Notes: generated from the sequence alone by a model not told the origin. DNA of 23,536 bases from Deltaproteobacteria bacterium (GCA_016218905.1 JACRCS010000914.1:1-23536); one strand, 5' to 3'. Shown: positions 14,541-22,916, numbered from the stretch's first letter. Numbers and translations: made by a program.

Positions 14541-16091
14541 CTAGAACCGATACTTGACGGTTGCGTACAGCTGGTCCTTCCTCTTCAGCGCCTCGAAGCC
14601 CTTCTGTTCGTCATTGCCTCCGAGGAGCAGGGCTCCCACCGTGTAATGCCACTTGTCGCTGTAGTCGTACGTGAGCTGCATCTTGTACATGTTGCCGCTC
14701 AAGGTGATGTCTCTCAGCCAGAAGACCATGGGCGTCAGCTTATTGTGGAAGTAGCTCGTGTTGATCAGGAGTGACGTCGCGATGTTGTTCTCCTTCACGT
14801 TCCCCAGGAAGTCCTTGAGGTCGATGTCGGCAGCCCTTTCCCCCGGGGTCATCTCGGACTCGAAGTCAAGGATCTTGCGGTGGAAGAACTGCCCCGAAAG
14901 GAAGAAGTAAGCCTTCGGGTTCAGCAGATTGACCTTCACCTTCCAGTCGAGGCCGACGAGGTACCGGAACTCGTCGTTCCGCACCAGCCGCGTGAAGGGC
15001 GCGCCGCCCGCCTCGGGCGTGGCCTGCACGCCGAGCGTGTTCTTGAACCCGTAGAAGCCTTCGACCCGCAGCACCGGCGCCACGCCCCCGAGGAAGCTCG
15101 CCGAGAGCGACGGGAAGTCGCTGGTGAAGGTCGCGCCCACGAAGCGGAAGCGCGGGTAGTGGTACTCCAGCGGGAGGTGGAGGATCGGCTGCCCGCCCGG
15201 GGCCACCGTGACCCCCGGCGCACCGGCCAGCGTGAGCTGGGCGTCGTTCGAGATCCCGTTGAAGTAGTTGACCGTGAAAATCATATCGTTGATGACGGCC
15301 TTGACCCGGGCCCCGAACTCCATCCCTTCCGTGCTCCAGTCGTCGGGCGACCGGTCGATCTTGTCGCTGGAGCCGAGCTGCAGCCCCGGGGCGGGGACCA
15401 CGTGGGGGGCCCAGATGCCCGACACGTTGTTTCCGAGATCGATGGGACGGTTCGCCTGGAACCGCACGTTCGGGTTGAAGACCGTCTCGATCCCGATGTC
15501 CTGGAGCCACTTCGTCTGGGGCTGGAAGTAGTAGTCCGTGCGCAGGAGCCAGAGGGGGATGATCGTGTTCTCGAACTCGACGTCGGAGAGCCCCCGGCGC
15601 TGGTCGACGGGGTTGATCTGATCCATCAGGCGGAAGCCGTCGGACTCGCCCCAGGCGACGATCTGCTTTCCGGCGCGGAGGAAGAGGTTTCCGGGCGCCC
15701 AGGTGGCGTGCGCCTCGTGGAGCACCTTGTCCCAGCCGGTGTCGAGGAAGAGCTCGTCGCGGCTGTCGTCGAACTCCCGGTCCTTCCAGTCGCTCCTGTC
15801 GTCGAGGATCGGGTAGGCCCAATCCGCCGTGAGCTTACCGGAGGCGTACAGCTTGAAGTCGGGTGCGGGTCGCCACTGGCCTTCCACCAGCGCCTGAAAG
15901 ACAGCGGAGTTGAAGCCGGTCTTGTTGTTGAAGTCACCCTCCGCGATCCCGAAGGTGGCGCCCTGGTTGATGTACCCCATCACGCTGGCTGGCTTGCCGG
16001 CGAGCGTGAACTCGCCCGCCCGGACCGCGCCGGCCGCTAGGAGCACCCCGATTCCGCCAAGGAGACAACCCGGCCAAAACCGCTTCCTCAT
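14541..16091 (-). CDS. DUF1302 outer-membrane beta-barrel protein
   Basis: This 516-aa protein has a signal peptide (residues 1-25, cleavage after VRA) and alternating hydrophobic/polar strands typical of a beta-barrel. It ends in the outer-membrane signature aromatic residue (TVKYRF). Family-like segments include RAGKQIVAWGESDGFRLMDQ (142-161) and INPVDQRRGLSD, matching DUF1302 (PF06980). DUF1302 proteins are predicted porins or channels paired with DUF1329. It lies 29 nt after the RND gene and 34 nt before DUF1329. The likely role is passage of a hydrophobic substrate or product across the outer membrane; the direction of transport is unknown. Confidence 0.88.
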   Translation of the reverse strand: MRKRFWPGCLLGGIGVLLAAGAVRAGEFTLAGKPASVMGYINQGATFGIAEGDFNNKTGFNSAVFQALVEGQWRPAPDFKLYASGKLTADWAYPILDDRSDWKDREFDDSRDELFLDTGWDKVLHEAHATWAPGNLFLRAGKQIVAWGESDGFRLMDQINPVDQRRGLSDVEFENTIIPLWLLRTDYYFQPQTKWLQDIGIETVFNPNVRFQANRPIDLGNNVSGIWAPHVVPAPGLQLGSSDKIDRSPDDWSTEGMEFGARVKAVINDMIFTVNYFNGISNDAQLTLAGAPGVTVAPGGQPILHLPLEYHYPRFRFVGATFTSDFPSLSASFLGGVAPVLRVEGFYGFKNTLGVQATPEAGGAPFTRLVRNDEFRYLVGLDWKVKVNLLNPKAYFFLSGQFFHRKILDFESEMTPGERAADIDLKDFLGNVKENNIATSLLINTSYFHNKLTPMVFWLRDITLSGNMYKMQLTYDYSDKWHYTVGALLLGGNDEQKGFEALKRKDQLYATVKYRF

Positions 16092-16120
16092 CTACGCTTC
16101 TCCTTTTCCCGCGTTAGTGG

Positions 16121-18526
16121 TTACGAACCCGCGACCGTTCCCGCATTCTCGAGGGCTGCTACCCCGTCCGCCTTCTCCTCCGGAGCTCCCCTGGCGATGA
16201 AGGCCGGCTTGATCAGCACGAGCAGCAGCGGATGGAGGGTGAAGGCGGAGATCATGTTGGTGGCGAGGAGCAGCGCCAGGAAAAAGCCCATCTGGGCCTG
16301 GAACTTGAGGGCCGAGATGAAGTACCAGGCCAGCACCGGCAGGATGAGCGTCCCCGCGGTGAAGACGATGCCCTTCCCGCACGTGCGCACCGCCGCCAGC
16401 ACCGCCTGCTTGTGGTCCCCATAGCGGGGGTACTCCTCCATGCAGCGGCTGTAGAGGTAGATCGCGAAGTCCACCCCGACACCCACGCCGACGGCCGCGC
16501 AGGGAAGCGTGTTCACCGAGAGGCCGATGTTCATCAGCGACATATACGCTGCCGCGACCAGGTTCGAGAGGATGAGCGGCAGGGTGAGCATCAGCCCGGC
16601 GACGACCGACCGGAAGGCGAGCGTGCACATGAGGAAGATCGCGAGCAGCACCAGGGAGTCCATGAGCGCGTGGGAGCGCTGCATCTCCTCGTTCAGCGCG
16701 ATCTCCATCCCCACCGAGCCGCCGGCGAGATGAAAGCTGCCCTTGGCCGTCTTCATGGGATGCTCCTTGAAGAAGGCGTAGGCGGCGTCCCGGATCCGGA
16801 TCATGTTGTCGGAGGTGTGGTCGGCGAAGAAGAGCGTGATCTGGGCCCGCTCCAGGGTCGAATCCATGAAGCGGCCCAGGGTGCCCCGATCGACGCTGTT
16901 GCGGATGTAGCCCAAGAGCCCCGTGAGGGCCTGCTCCTCTCGCGGGAGCTGGTACCAGAGCACGTCGCCGTCGTGAAAGGTGACGTTGAGCATCTTGGCC
17001 ATGTTCGTGATCGCGGCCGAAGACTTGTAGATGTCCGGCAAATGCGTCGCCATGTGCCGGTCGAAGGCCTGGAACGTGTGGAGGACCTCCGGGTCGTAGA
17101 CCGACTCCCGGTCTCCTTCATAGAAGAGCTGGAACGTCTCGGACGAGGCGTCGAAGGTCTGGTTGATCACCGCCTGGTCGACGTTGTACGGGTGGTTGGG
17201 CCAGAGGATCGGCGAGCCGGGGGTCGGGTCGCCGACCTTGAGCTTGGAGGTCTGCCAGGCGCCGACCGCGACGACGGCGAGCACGCCCAGGAGGACCAGG
17301 TAGCGCCCTGCGCCCACCGAGAAGGCGGCGAGGGCCGCGTTGACTTTCGCGAGCCACTGCTCCTTCGCGAGCTCCGCGTCGACCGCCTTCTTCCGGATCG
17401 GCAGCACGCTGCAGATGAGCGGCACCAGGGTCCCGGAGAGCACGATGGTGGCCATCCAGAAGCTCATGAGGATCGCGAGCTGCTGCATCAGGACGATCTT
17501 CGCCAGGGCGAGCACCGAGAAGCCGACCACGTCGGTCGCCACCGCCGCGAGGTTCGGCATGGCCATCGCGCGCATCGTCTCGTACGTGGCCAGGTTCCGG
17601 TCGCCCCTCGCGTGGAACTCCTCGATGAACCGGTGGGTGATCTGGACGGAGTTCGAGACCATCCGCGCCCCGATCAGGAACGCGAGGACGTAGAGGAGCG
17701 GGCTGAAGTTGATTCCGGTCCAGCCGATGAAGCCGAGCCCGAGGCCCGTGCAGATCGCGGCCATCGCGAGCGGCGCGACGAGGCCGACGAGGCTCCGGAA
17801 CACGGCGAAGAGCACGAGGACCATGAAGGCGATGCTGATCCCGAAGACCCAGTACATCTGGACCTTGTGGCTGTAGATCCACCCCATGAGCATCGGGTAG
17901 CCGACCACGTGGATGCTCGTCTTGGCGTCCCCGAAGTCGCCCTGTACCTTCCGAAGGAGCTGGAACGCCCGCTCGTAGGAGATGTTCTCCTTGAACTGGG
18001 TCAGGATGAGCGCGGCCGTCCCGTCCCGGGAGACGAGGATCCCGTTGTAGGCGGGATTCGAGAAGATGTGCTTCTTCAGGAGCTCCATGTCCTCCGGCGT
18101 CTTCGGGACGTCCGGCCACATGAGGGCCTCGATGGAGATCTCGCCCTTGGCGAGGGTCTTCACCACTTTGGACGAGTGGCTCGCCATCGAAACGGTGAGC
18201 ACCCGGTACGCCTCGTCCCAGAGCACGATCTCATCGGTGATCTTCTTCACCTTCCCGAGGGTCTCGGCGTTGAAGACGTCCCCGTTCTTGGCCTTCACCG
18301 CGATCGCCACGGCCGAGCCGCCGCCCCCGAAAACCTGGGCGAACTTCATGTTCAATTTGAGGTAGGGGTGGTCGTAGGGGAACATGTGCTGGAGGATCAC
18401 GTCGGCGTGCATCCGGGCGATCCCCACGGAGAAGAGCCCGACGAGGATCAGGGACGCCGTGAGCACCCGAGCCCGGCGGCGGCAGACCCATGCGAAGAGG
18501 CGGTCGGTTTTCGTCTGCGTCGTCAT
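16121..18526 (-). CDS. RND-superfamily (MMPL-type) transporter
   Basis: This 801-aa inner-membrane protein has the two-fold RND layout: TM1 at about 21-39, a large periplasmic loop, a five-helix block at about 225-385, TM7 at about 412-432, a second loop, and a second block at about 615-770. GVGVGVDFAIYLYSR holds the proton-relay Asp686 in the second block. The equivalent place in the first block (FLIGARMVSNSVQ) has Arg/Met instead of Asp, so only one half seems to carry the relay acid. It resembles the COG1033/HpnN-like exporters of lipids and hydrophobic compounds. Neighbours are the YCF48 gene (24 nt upstream) and the DUF1302 barrel, implying a trans-envelope system. Confidence 0.9.
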   Translation of the reverse strand: MTTQTKTDRLFAWVCRRRARVLTASLILVGLFSVGIARMHADVILQHMFPYDHPYLKLNMKFAQVFGGGGSAVAIAVKAKNGDVFNAETLGKVKKITDEIVLWDEAYRVLTVSMASHSSKVVKTLAKGEISIEALMWPDVPKTPEDMELLKKHIFSNPAYNGILVSRDGTAALILTQFKENISYERAFQLLRKVQGDFGDAKTSIHVVGYPMLMGWIYSHKVQMYWVFGISIAFMVLVLFAVFRSLVGLVAPLAMAAICTGLGLGFIGWTGINFSPLLYVLAFLIGARMVSNSVQITHRFIEEFHARGDRNLATYETMRAMAMPNLAAVATDVVGFSVLALAKIVLMQQLAILMSFWMATIVLSGTLVPLICSVLPIRKKAVDAELAKEQWLAKVNAALAAFSVGAGRYLVLLGVLAVVAVGAWQTSKLKVGDPTPGSPILWPNHPYNVDQAVINQTFDASSETFQLFYEGDRESVYDPEVLHTFQAFDRHMATHLPDIYKSSAAITNMAKMLNVTFHDGDVLWYQLPREEQALTGLLGYIRNSVDRGTLGRFMDSTLERAQITLFFADHTSDNMIRIRDAAYAFFKEHPMKTAKGSFHLAGGSVGMEIALNEEMQRSHALMDSLVLLAIFLMCTLAFRSVVAGLMLTLPLILSNLVAAAYMSLMNIGLSVNTLPCAAVGVGVGVDFAIYLYSRCMEEYPRYGDHKQAVLAAVRTCGKGIVFTAGTLILPVLAWYFISALKFQAQMGFFLALLLATNMISAFTLHPLLLVLIKPAFIARGAPEEKADGVAALENAGTVAGS

Positions 18527-18550
18527 CTCTCTGACTCCTGACTGCTTCGC

Positions 18551-19525
18551 TCAGCGCCGGGCGAGGCGCGAGGAGGTCGCCTTTGCGTCCGAGACGTAGA
18601 TCCAGCCCCCCTGCCCCACTGCCACGAACCCCTGGTCCGCGCGCCGCGCGAGCCGGTAGAGCCACCCGTACCGGATCGAAGGCTCCGCCTGAACCGGCCG
18701 CCAGGTCGCGCCGCCGTCGGAGGTGAGGAGGAGCGTCGCATCCCCCACCACCGCGACCCCCTGGGGCCCGGTGCGGACGCCGAAGAGGTGGGTCTTCGGC
18801 AGACCCTTCACCGCCTGCCAGGTCTTTCCGCCGTCGGCCGTCTTCGCGGCGTACCCGTCGATCCCGACGGCCCAGGCGGTCTTCGGGTCGATCGCGGTGA
18901 TGTCGAAGAGAAAGTTGCCGCCGACGACCTCTCCGGTCTCATCCGAGATGTTGAACTCGCCGGCCTGGCGCTGCCACGACCGGCCGCCGTCGGCGGTGCG
19001 ATAGATGAAGCCGTACTCGCCCGCCGCCCAGCCGTTCTGCTCGTCGCAGAAGGAGACGCTCTTCAGGATGAAGTCCTGGTCCTGGAACTGCACGGCCCAG
19101 GTCTTTCCGCCGTCGGTGGTGGCGAGGATGTGGGTCCGCTCGGTGACGATCCAGCCCTTCTCCTTCGTGACGAACTGGACGCCCATGAGGAAGTAGGGCA
19201 CCGGGCTCTTCTGCTTCTCCCAGGTGCTGCCGCCGTCCGTCGTGCGGAGGATCGTCCCGCCGTCGCCGACGGCCCAGCCGTTGCGGGCGTCCACGAAGGA
19301 GATGGACGTGAGGGTGTAGTCCGTCCCGGTGGTCTGGCGAGCCCACGTCGCGCCGCCGTCCCGCGTGTGCACGATGGTCCCCCAGCGACCGCAGGCCCAG
19401 CCCTCCTGGGCCGTGGGGAAGGTCACCGAAAAGAGGTCGTCGAGCCTCGGTGCCGCCGCGGCGGGACCGCTGAAGAGAAGAGCCGCGAGCGCGGCGAGGA
19501 ATCCGAGTACCTTCCTTCGAACCAT
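18551..19525 (-). CDS. YCF48/BNR-repeat beta-propeller, secreted
   Basis: This 324-aa protein has a signal peptide (about 1-24, cleavage near GPAAAA) and six BNR-like DGGxTW motifs spaced about 45-60 residues apart, the sign of a photosystem-II-stability-factor-like (YCF48/HCF136) propeller. ATG 19525 is chosen because the signal peptide starts there and GAAGGAG precedes it; upstream in-frame codons lie in non-coding sequence. Non-photosynthetic bacteria often carry such proteins next to RND/DUF1302/DUF1329 genes, where they are thought to be periplasmic assembly or scaffold factors. It is the first gene of the operon, 24 nt before the RND gene. Confidence 0.9.
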   Translation of the reverse strand: MVRRKVLGFLAALAALLFSGPAAAAPRLDDLFSVTFPTAQEGWACGRWGTIVHTRDGGATWARQTTGTDYTLTSISFVDARNGWAVGDGGTILRTTDGGSTWEKQKSPVPYFLMGVQFVTKEKGWIVTERTHILATTDGGKTWAVQFQDQDFILKSVSFCDEQNGWAAGEYGFIYRTADGGRSWQRQAGEFNISDETGEVVGGNFLFDITAIDPKTAWAVGIDGYAAKTADGGKTWQAVKGLPKTHLFGVRTGPQGVAVVGDATLLLTSDGGATWRPVQAEPSIRYGWLYRLARRADQGFVAVGQGGWIYVSDAKATSSRLARR

Positions 19526-19592
19526 CTCCTTCTCCTTCGGCCTGACGGGGTGGCGGGCAGCGCTCTTCGGCCGCCCGAACGTACGAAATATC

Positions 19593-19620
19593 GTTTTACA
19601 CAGCGGCGCAGACGCTACAA
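19593..19620 (-). promoter_or_regulatory. Possible sigma-70-like promoter of the YCF48 operon
   Basis: On the minus strand TTGTAG (19615-19620) and TAAAAC (19593-19598) are separated by 16 nt, in the region where a promoter for the operon is expected. Both boxes are weak matches, and this is a best guess. Confidence 0.25.
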
Positions 19621-19627
19621 AGCTCAT

Positions 19628-19654
19628 CCGCACAGGAGTCGAAATACCGTGCGG
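19628..19654. promoter_or_regulatory. Inverted repeat upstream of the YCF48 operon
   Basis: CCGCAC and GTGCGG flank a 15-nt centre just upstream of the candidate promoter. It could be an operator half-site pair. Six base pairs at this GC content can also occur by chance. Confidence 0.3.
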
Positions 19655-19725
19655 CACTATGACACCTTCCACTGGGGACGCCTATGCCGCCAAACCGGCA
19701 TTTTGAAGTGAGTGGTTCTAGCTCG

Positions 19726-19775
19726 GCGTAGCGGAAAACCGCTACGCTCGGAGAACCCAACGCGCGGTTTCCGAG
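19726..19775. other. Two adjacent hairpins between acyl-CoA dehydrogenase and the YCF48 operon
   Basis: GCGTAGCGG and CCGCTACGC pair around AAAA (19726-19747). A second stem pairs CTCGGA/TCCGAG with AACC/GGTT inside it (19747-19775, one bulged base). They lie between the dehydrogenase terminator and the operon start. The rest of the 349-nt gap (19526-19874) shows no convincing gene. Confidence 0.5.
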
Positions 19776-19809
19776 TCGGTCGGGTAGAGATCCGGTAGCC
19801 GGGAAGCAG

Positions 19810-19841
19810 AAAGGCCCTCACACGCGGGTGCGAGGGCCTTT
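19810..19841 (-). terminator. Hairpin terminator of the acyl-CoA dehydrogenase gene
   Basis: AAAGGCCCTC and GAGGGCCTTT form a 10-bp stem, extended by CAC/GTG across one mismatch with a GCGG loop. It sits 33 nt after the dehydrogenase stop on the minus strand, and the stem ends in CCTTTCTGCTTCC on the RNA strand. The T-run is short but adequate. Confidence 0.75.
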
Positions 19842-19874
19842 GGAGCGGCGCTCGGTCGGACGGACGAAGAGGAA

Positions 19875-21602
19875 CTACAGACCCAGGATCTCCTCCCGGC
19901 GGTCGATGAGGCTCAGGTCGCCGCTCACCACGGCCGCGAAGTCCGCCTCCACCTGCCGGACCCCCTCGAGGATGAACCGCTCGGCCAGGGCTTCCCGGCG
20001 GCCGTCGGCCAGGGCATCTCGCAGCAGAAGGTAGCCCACGAAGACGACGGTCTCCATCTGGCAGAGCCGGCGCGACATGAGGCCGAAGTACTCCGCGTCC
20101 TTGCGCCCCTCCACGTCCGCCACGGCCCGGTTGAGCTTCTCCCGGGCCACGTCGACCGCGCTCGCGAGCCGGCGCAGCTTCCCCTGGAACGGCAGGTGGC
20201 TCACCTCGGTCATGAGCGGCTCCAGGATGCGCTGGACTACGCCGCCCACCGCCGCCACGTGCTGGAGCTGGGTGGTGCCCTCGTAGATGTTGGTGATCCG
20301 GGCGTCGCGGGCGAGCCGCTCCGCGTTGAAGTCCTTCATGTACCCCGTGCCGCCGTGGACCTGGAGCCCATCGTACGCCACCTGGTTCGCCATCTCGGCG
20401 CAGAACGCCTTGCTGAGCGGCGTGAGCACGGCGGCGATCCGGGAGTACGCCTTCCCTCTCTCCCGCACCTCGCTCGTCACCCTGGCCGGGTCTCCGCTCT
20501 CGATGAGGCGCTCGTACTCGTCGCGGAGGTCCACGTACTTCGTGGTCTCGTAGAGGAGCGCCCGGCCCGCGGCGATCTGTACCCGGGAGCGGACGAGCAT
20601 CTCGTACACCGCGGGGAAGCGGTCGATGGTCTGGCCGAACTGTTCCCGCGCCCTCGCGTAGGCCAGCGCCTCCCGATAGGCGGCCTCGGCGACGCCCACG
20701 GCCTGGGCGGCGACGGCGACCCGGGCGCCGTTCATGAGCGACATCACGTACCGGGTGAGCCCTCGCCGGCGCTGGCCGACGAGCTCGGCGGGCGCGTTGC
20801 GAAACTGGAGCTCGCAGGTCGGAGAGCCGTGGATCCCGAACTTCTCCTCGATCCTGCGCACCTCGAGCCACGGGCCCGCCTCGCAGATGAACATGGAGAG
20901 GCCGCGGCCGTCCTTGGTCCCCTCCTCTGACCGCGCCAGCACCAGGTGGACCTTGGCACAGCCGTTGGTGATGAAGCGCTTCATGCCGTTCAGGTACCAC
21001 CGGTTCGTCGCGGGATCCAAGGTGGCCTTGAGCTGGACGGACTGGAGGTCGCTGCCCGCTTCCGGCTCGGTTAGTGCCATGGCCCCGTCCACCTCGCCCG
21101 ACGCGAAGCGGGGCAGATACCGCGCCCTCTGGTCTTCGCTCCCGTAGCGCTGGATCGTTTCGGCGATGTCCTGGAGCCCGAAGAGGTTCTGGAGGCTCGC
21201 GTCCGCCCGGGAGACGAGCTCGATCATCATGGCGTACCCGGTGAGCGGAAAGTTGAGGCCGCCGTACTTGCGCGGCAGCGTCACGCCCATGAGCTGCGCC
21301 TGCTTCAGGTCCTTCAGGTTCTCGTCGGTCCCGGCGGCGTAGCGTACCCGCCCCCCGGCGAAGGTCGCCCCCTCCGCGTCGACCGAACGCGACCGGGGCC
21401 AGATCTGCTCGCCGCAGATCTCGCCGAGCATCTCGAGCACCTGCTCGTACCCGTCGACCGCGTCCGCGAAGTTCTCCGGCGCGTCGGGGTACTCCCGAAC
21501 CTCCTGGAAGTCCTCCTCCCGGAGCCGCACCGCCTCCTCCAGGTCGACGTGGCGCAGGTGGAACTTCAGGTCGGCGTTGTCCAGATAGAAGTTCTGGGGC
21601 AT
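19875..21602 (-). CDS. Acyl-CoA dehydrogenase, long form with C-terminal extension
   Basis: This 575-aa flavoprotein oxidises an acyl-CoA to the 2,3-enoyl-CoA and passes electrons to ETF. LTEPEAGSDLQSV marks the FAD/acyl-binding middle domain. HGGTGYMKDFNAERLARDAR and IYEGTTQLQ follow, the latter holding Glu441, the likely catalytic base. About 110 further residues form the extra C-terminal domain (PF12806-like) seen in the roughly 590-aa class that includes DmdC-like and several aromatic or branched acyl-CoA dehydrogenases. GGAAAG precedes ATG 21602. The etfA/etfB genes lie just upstream, fitting an electron-transfer partnership. A terminator follows. The substrate class cannot be fixed from sequence. 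Confidence 0.94.
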   Translation of the reverse strand: MPQNFYLDNADLKFHLRHVDLEEAVRLREEDFQEVREYPDAPENFADAVDGYEQVLEMLGEICGEQIWPRSRSVDAEGATFAGGRVRYAAGTDENLKDLKQAQLMGVTLPRKYGGLNFPLTGYAMMIELVSRADASLQNLFGLQDIAETIQRYGSEDQRARYLPRFASGEVDGAMALTEPEAGSDLQSVQLKATLDPATNRWYLNGMKRFITNGCAKVHLVLARSEEGTKDGRGLSMFICEAGPWLEVRRIEEKFGIHGSPTCELQFRNAPAELVGQRRRGLTRYVMSLMNGARVAVAAQAVGVAEAAYREALAYARAREQFGQTIDRFPAVYEMLVRSRVQIAAGRALLYETTKYVDLRDEYERLIESGDPARVTSEVRERGKAYSRIAAVLTPLSKAFCAEMANQVAYDGLQVHGGTGYMKDFNAERLARDARITNIYEGTTQLQHVAAVGGVVQRILEPLMTEVSHLPFQGKLRRLASAVDVAREKLNRAVADVEGRKDAEYFGLMSRRLCQMETVVFVGYLLLRDALADGRREALAERFILEGVRQVEADFAAVVSGDLSLIDRREEILGL

Positions 21603-21612
21603 GCGTGCTTTC

Positions 21613-21832
21613 CTGGTCTAGTTGGTCTGGTTCGTCTTTTAGTCTAATTGGTTTAATTCGTTTAATTCGTTTGATTGATTTAATTAGTCTAATTGGTCTT
21701 CGTCTAATTGGTGTCTTCGGCGTCGTCTCATTCTTCCGGTCGGACTGAGAGGACCAATCAGACCAATGAGACCAACCAAACCAATCAAACCAATCAAACC
21801 AATCAAACCAATCGAACCAATCAAACCAATCG
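21613..21832. repeat. Nonamer array G, converging inverted arms
   Basis: The left arm (21613 to about 21710) has degenerate GGTCTAATT/GGTTTAATT/CGTTTAATT units. A non-repetitive centre of about 40 nt follows. The right arm (about 21750-21832) has GACCAATCA, GACCAATGA, then AACCAATCA/AACCAATCG units. The right-arm unit is the same 9-mer, circularly permuted, as AATCAAACC in array F 10 kb away. The array fills the etfA/acyl-CoA dehydrogenase spacer, beginning about 15 nt after the etfA stop. Confidence 0.93.
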
Positions 21833-21846
21833 ACGATCTTATCCTC

Positions 21847-22875
21847 CTACGCCTTCGCCTTGAACGCAGCGATGAACTTCGGGATCACCTCGTTCAAGTC
21901 GCCAATGATCCCGTAGTGCGCGATGGAGAAGATCTGGGCCGCCGGATCGTTGTTGATGGCGATGATCTTCGCGCTCCCCGACATCCCGGCCCGATGCTGC
22001 ACCGCTCCGCTGATCCCGCAGTCGATGTAGAGCTTCGGCCGGACCGTGACCCCCGTCTGGCCGACCTGGTGGTCGTGATCGATCCAGCCCGCGTCCACGG
22101 CCGCGCGCGACGCCCCGACCACGCCCCCGACGGCGTCGGCGAGCTCGCGGATGAGCCCGAAGCTCTCCTTGCAGCCGACCCCATAGCCGCCCGCGACGAT
22201 GATGCGGGCGCCCTTGAGGTCGACCCTCTTCTCCTCCCGGACGCGCTCGACGATCTTCACGACCGTGTCGGCCTCGGAGAGCTCGACGGGTACCGGCGTG
22301 ATCGTGCCCGTTCGGCCGGGCTGCCGCTCCCCGAGCTTCATCACGCCTTCGCGCACCGTCACCATCTGCGGGTCGCCCCAGGAGTTCGCGATCGTCGCAA
22401 TGATGTTGCCCCCGAAGGCCGGGCGGATCTGCATCAGCCGATTCTCCAGCACCTTCTTCTGCACCCGGTCCTCGAAGTCGTCAATCTCGAGCTCGGTGCA
22501 GTCGGCCGTGAGGCCGGCGAGCAGGGCGGACGCCACCCGGGGAGCCAGAGAGCGCCCCACCGGCGTCGCCCCGAAGAGGAAGATGTTCGGCCGATGCGCC
22601 TCGGCGAGGCCCACGACCACCTTGGCGAACGGGAGCGCCGTATACGGCTCGAGCCTCGGGTCCTGCCCCAGAAAGACGTTGTCGCAGCCCCACTCGTGGA
22701 GGACCGGGGCCAGCTCGGCGACACCGGGGCCACCCAGGAGGACGGCTTCGGTGCGCACGCCGAGCCGCGTCGCGAGCTCCCGCCCCTTGCAGACGAGCTC
22801 GAGGCTCACGTCCGCGATCCTGCCGGCGTCCTGCTCGATGAAAACCCAGACGTTTCCCATCTTCTGTTCGCTCAT
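21847..22875 (-). CDS. etfA: Electron transfer flavoprotein, alpha subunit
   Basis: This 342-aa EtfA/FixB carries FAD and shuttles electrons from acyl-CoA dehydrogenases to ETF-quinone oxidoreductase. The N-terminal nucleotide-alpha-hydrolase-like domain starts NVWVFIEQ. The C-terminal FAD domain has GASRAAVDAGW, then HQVGQTGVTVRPKLYIDCG, ISGAVQHRAGM, and IAINNDPAAQIFSIAHYGI. ATG 22875 is used; the in-frame ATG 22860 is possible, and neither has a strong ribosome-binding site. It is downstream of etfB with a 121-bp mobile-element-like insert between them, and upstream of the acyl-CoA dehydrogenase, its probable electron donor. Whether the pair bifurcates electrons cannot be decided here. Confidence 0.95.
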   Translation of the reverse strand: MSEQKMGNVWVFIEQDAGRIADVSLELVCKGRELATRLGVRTEAVLLGGPGVAELAPVLHEWGCDNVFLGQDPRLEPYTALPFAKVVVGLAEAHRPNIFLFGATPVGRSLAPRVASALLAGLTADCTELEIDDFEDRVQKKVLENRLMQIRPAFGGNIIATIANSWGDPQMVTVREGVMKLGERQPGRTGTITPVPVELSEADTVVKIVERVREEKRVDLKGARIIVAGGYGVGCKESFGLIRELADAVGGVVGASRAAVDAGWIDHDHQVGQTGVTVRPKLYIDCGISGAVQHRAGMSGSAKIIAINNDPAAQIFSIAHYGIIGDLNEVIPKFIAAFKAKA

Positions 22876-22916
22876 GAATCCGTATTCCCCGGGTCGGGAG
22901 GTTTCGGCGAGGCGGG

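Noticed and set aside
11600..14557. A 985-codon plus-strand open frame
   Set aside because: It runs antisense through repeat array F, the SDR, the VOC and DUF1329 genes, and its product is Arg/Asp/His-rich without any domain. High GC and the frame-neutral 9-nt repeats keep it open.
16232..18541. A 769-codon plus-strand open frame
   Set aside because: It is antisense to the RND transporter and has charged low-complexity sequence with no membrane segments or motifs.
764..21832. Spacer arrays as CRISPR
   Set aside because: Units of 7-9 nt are directly contiguous with no unique spacers, and no cas genes are present.
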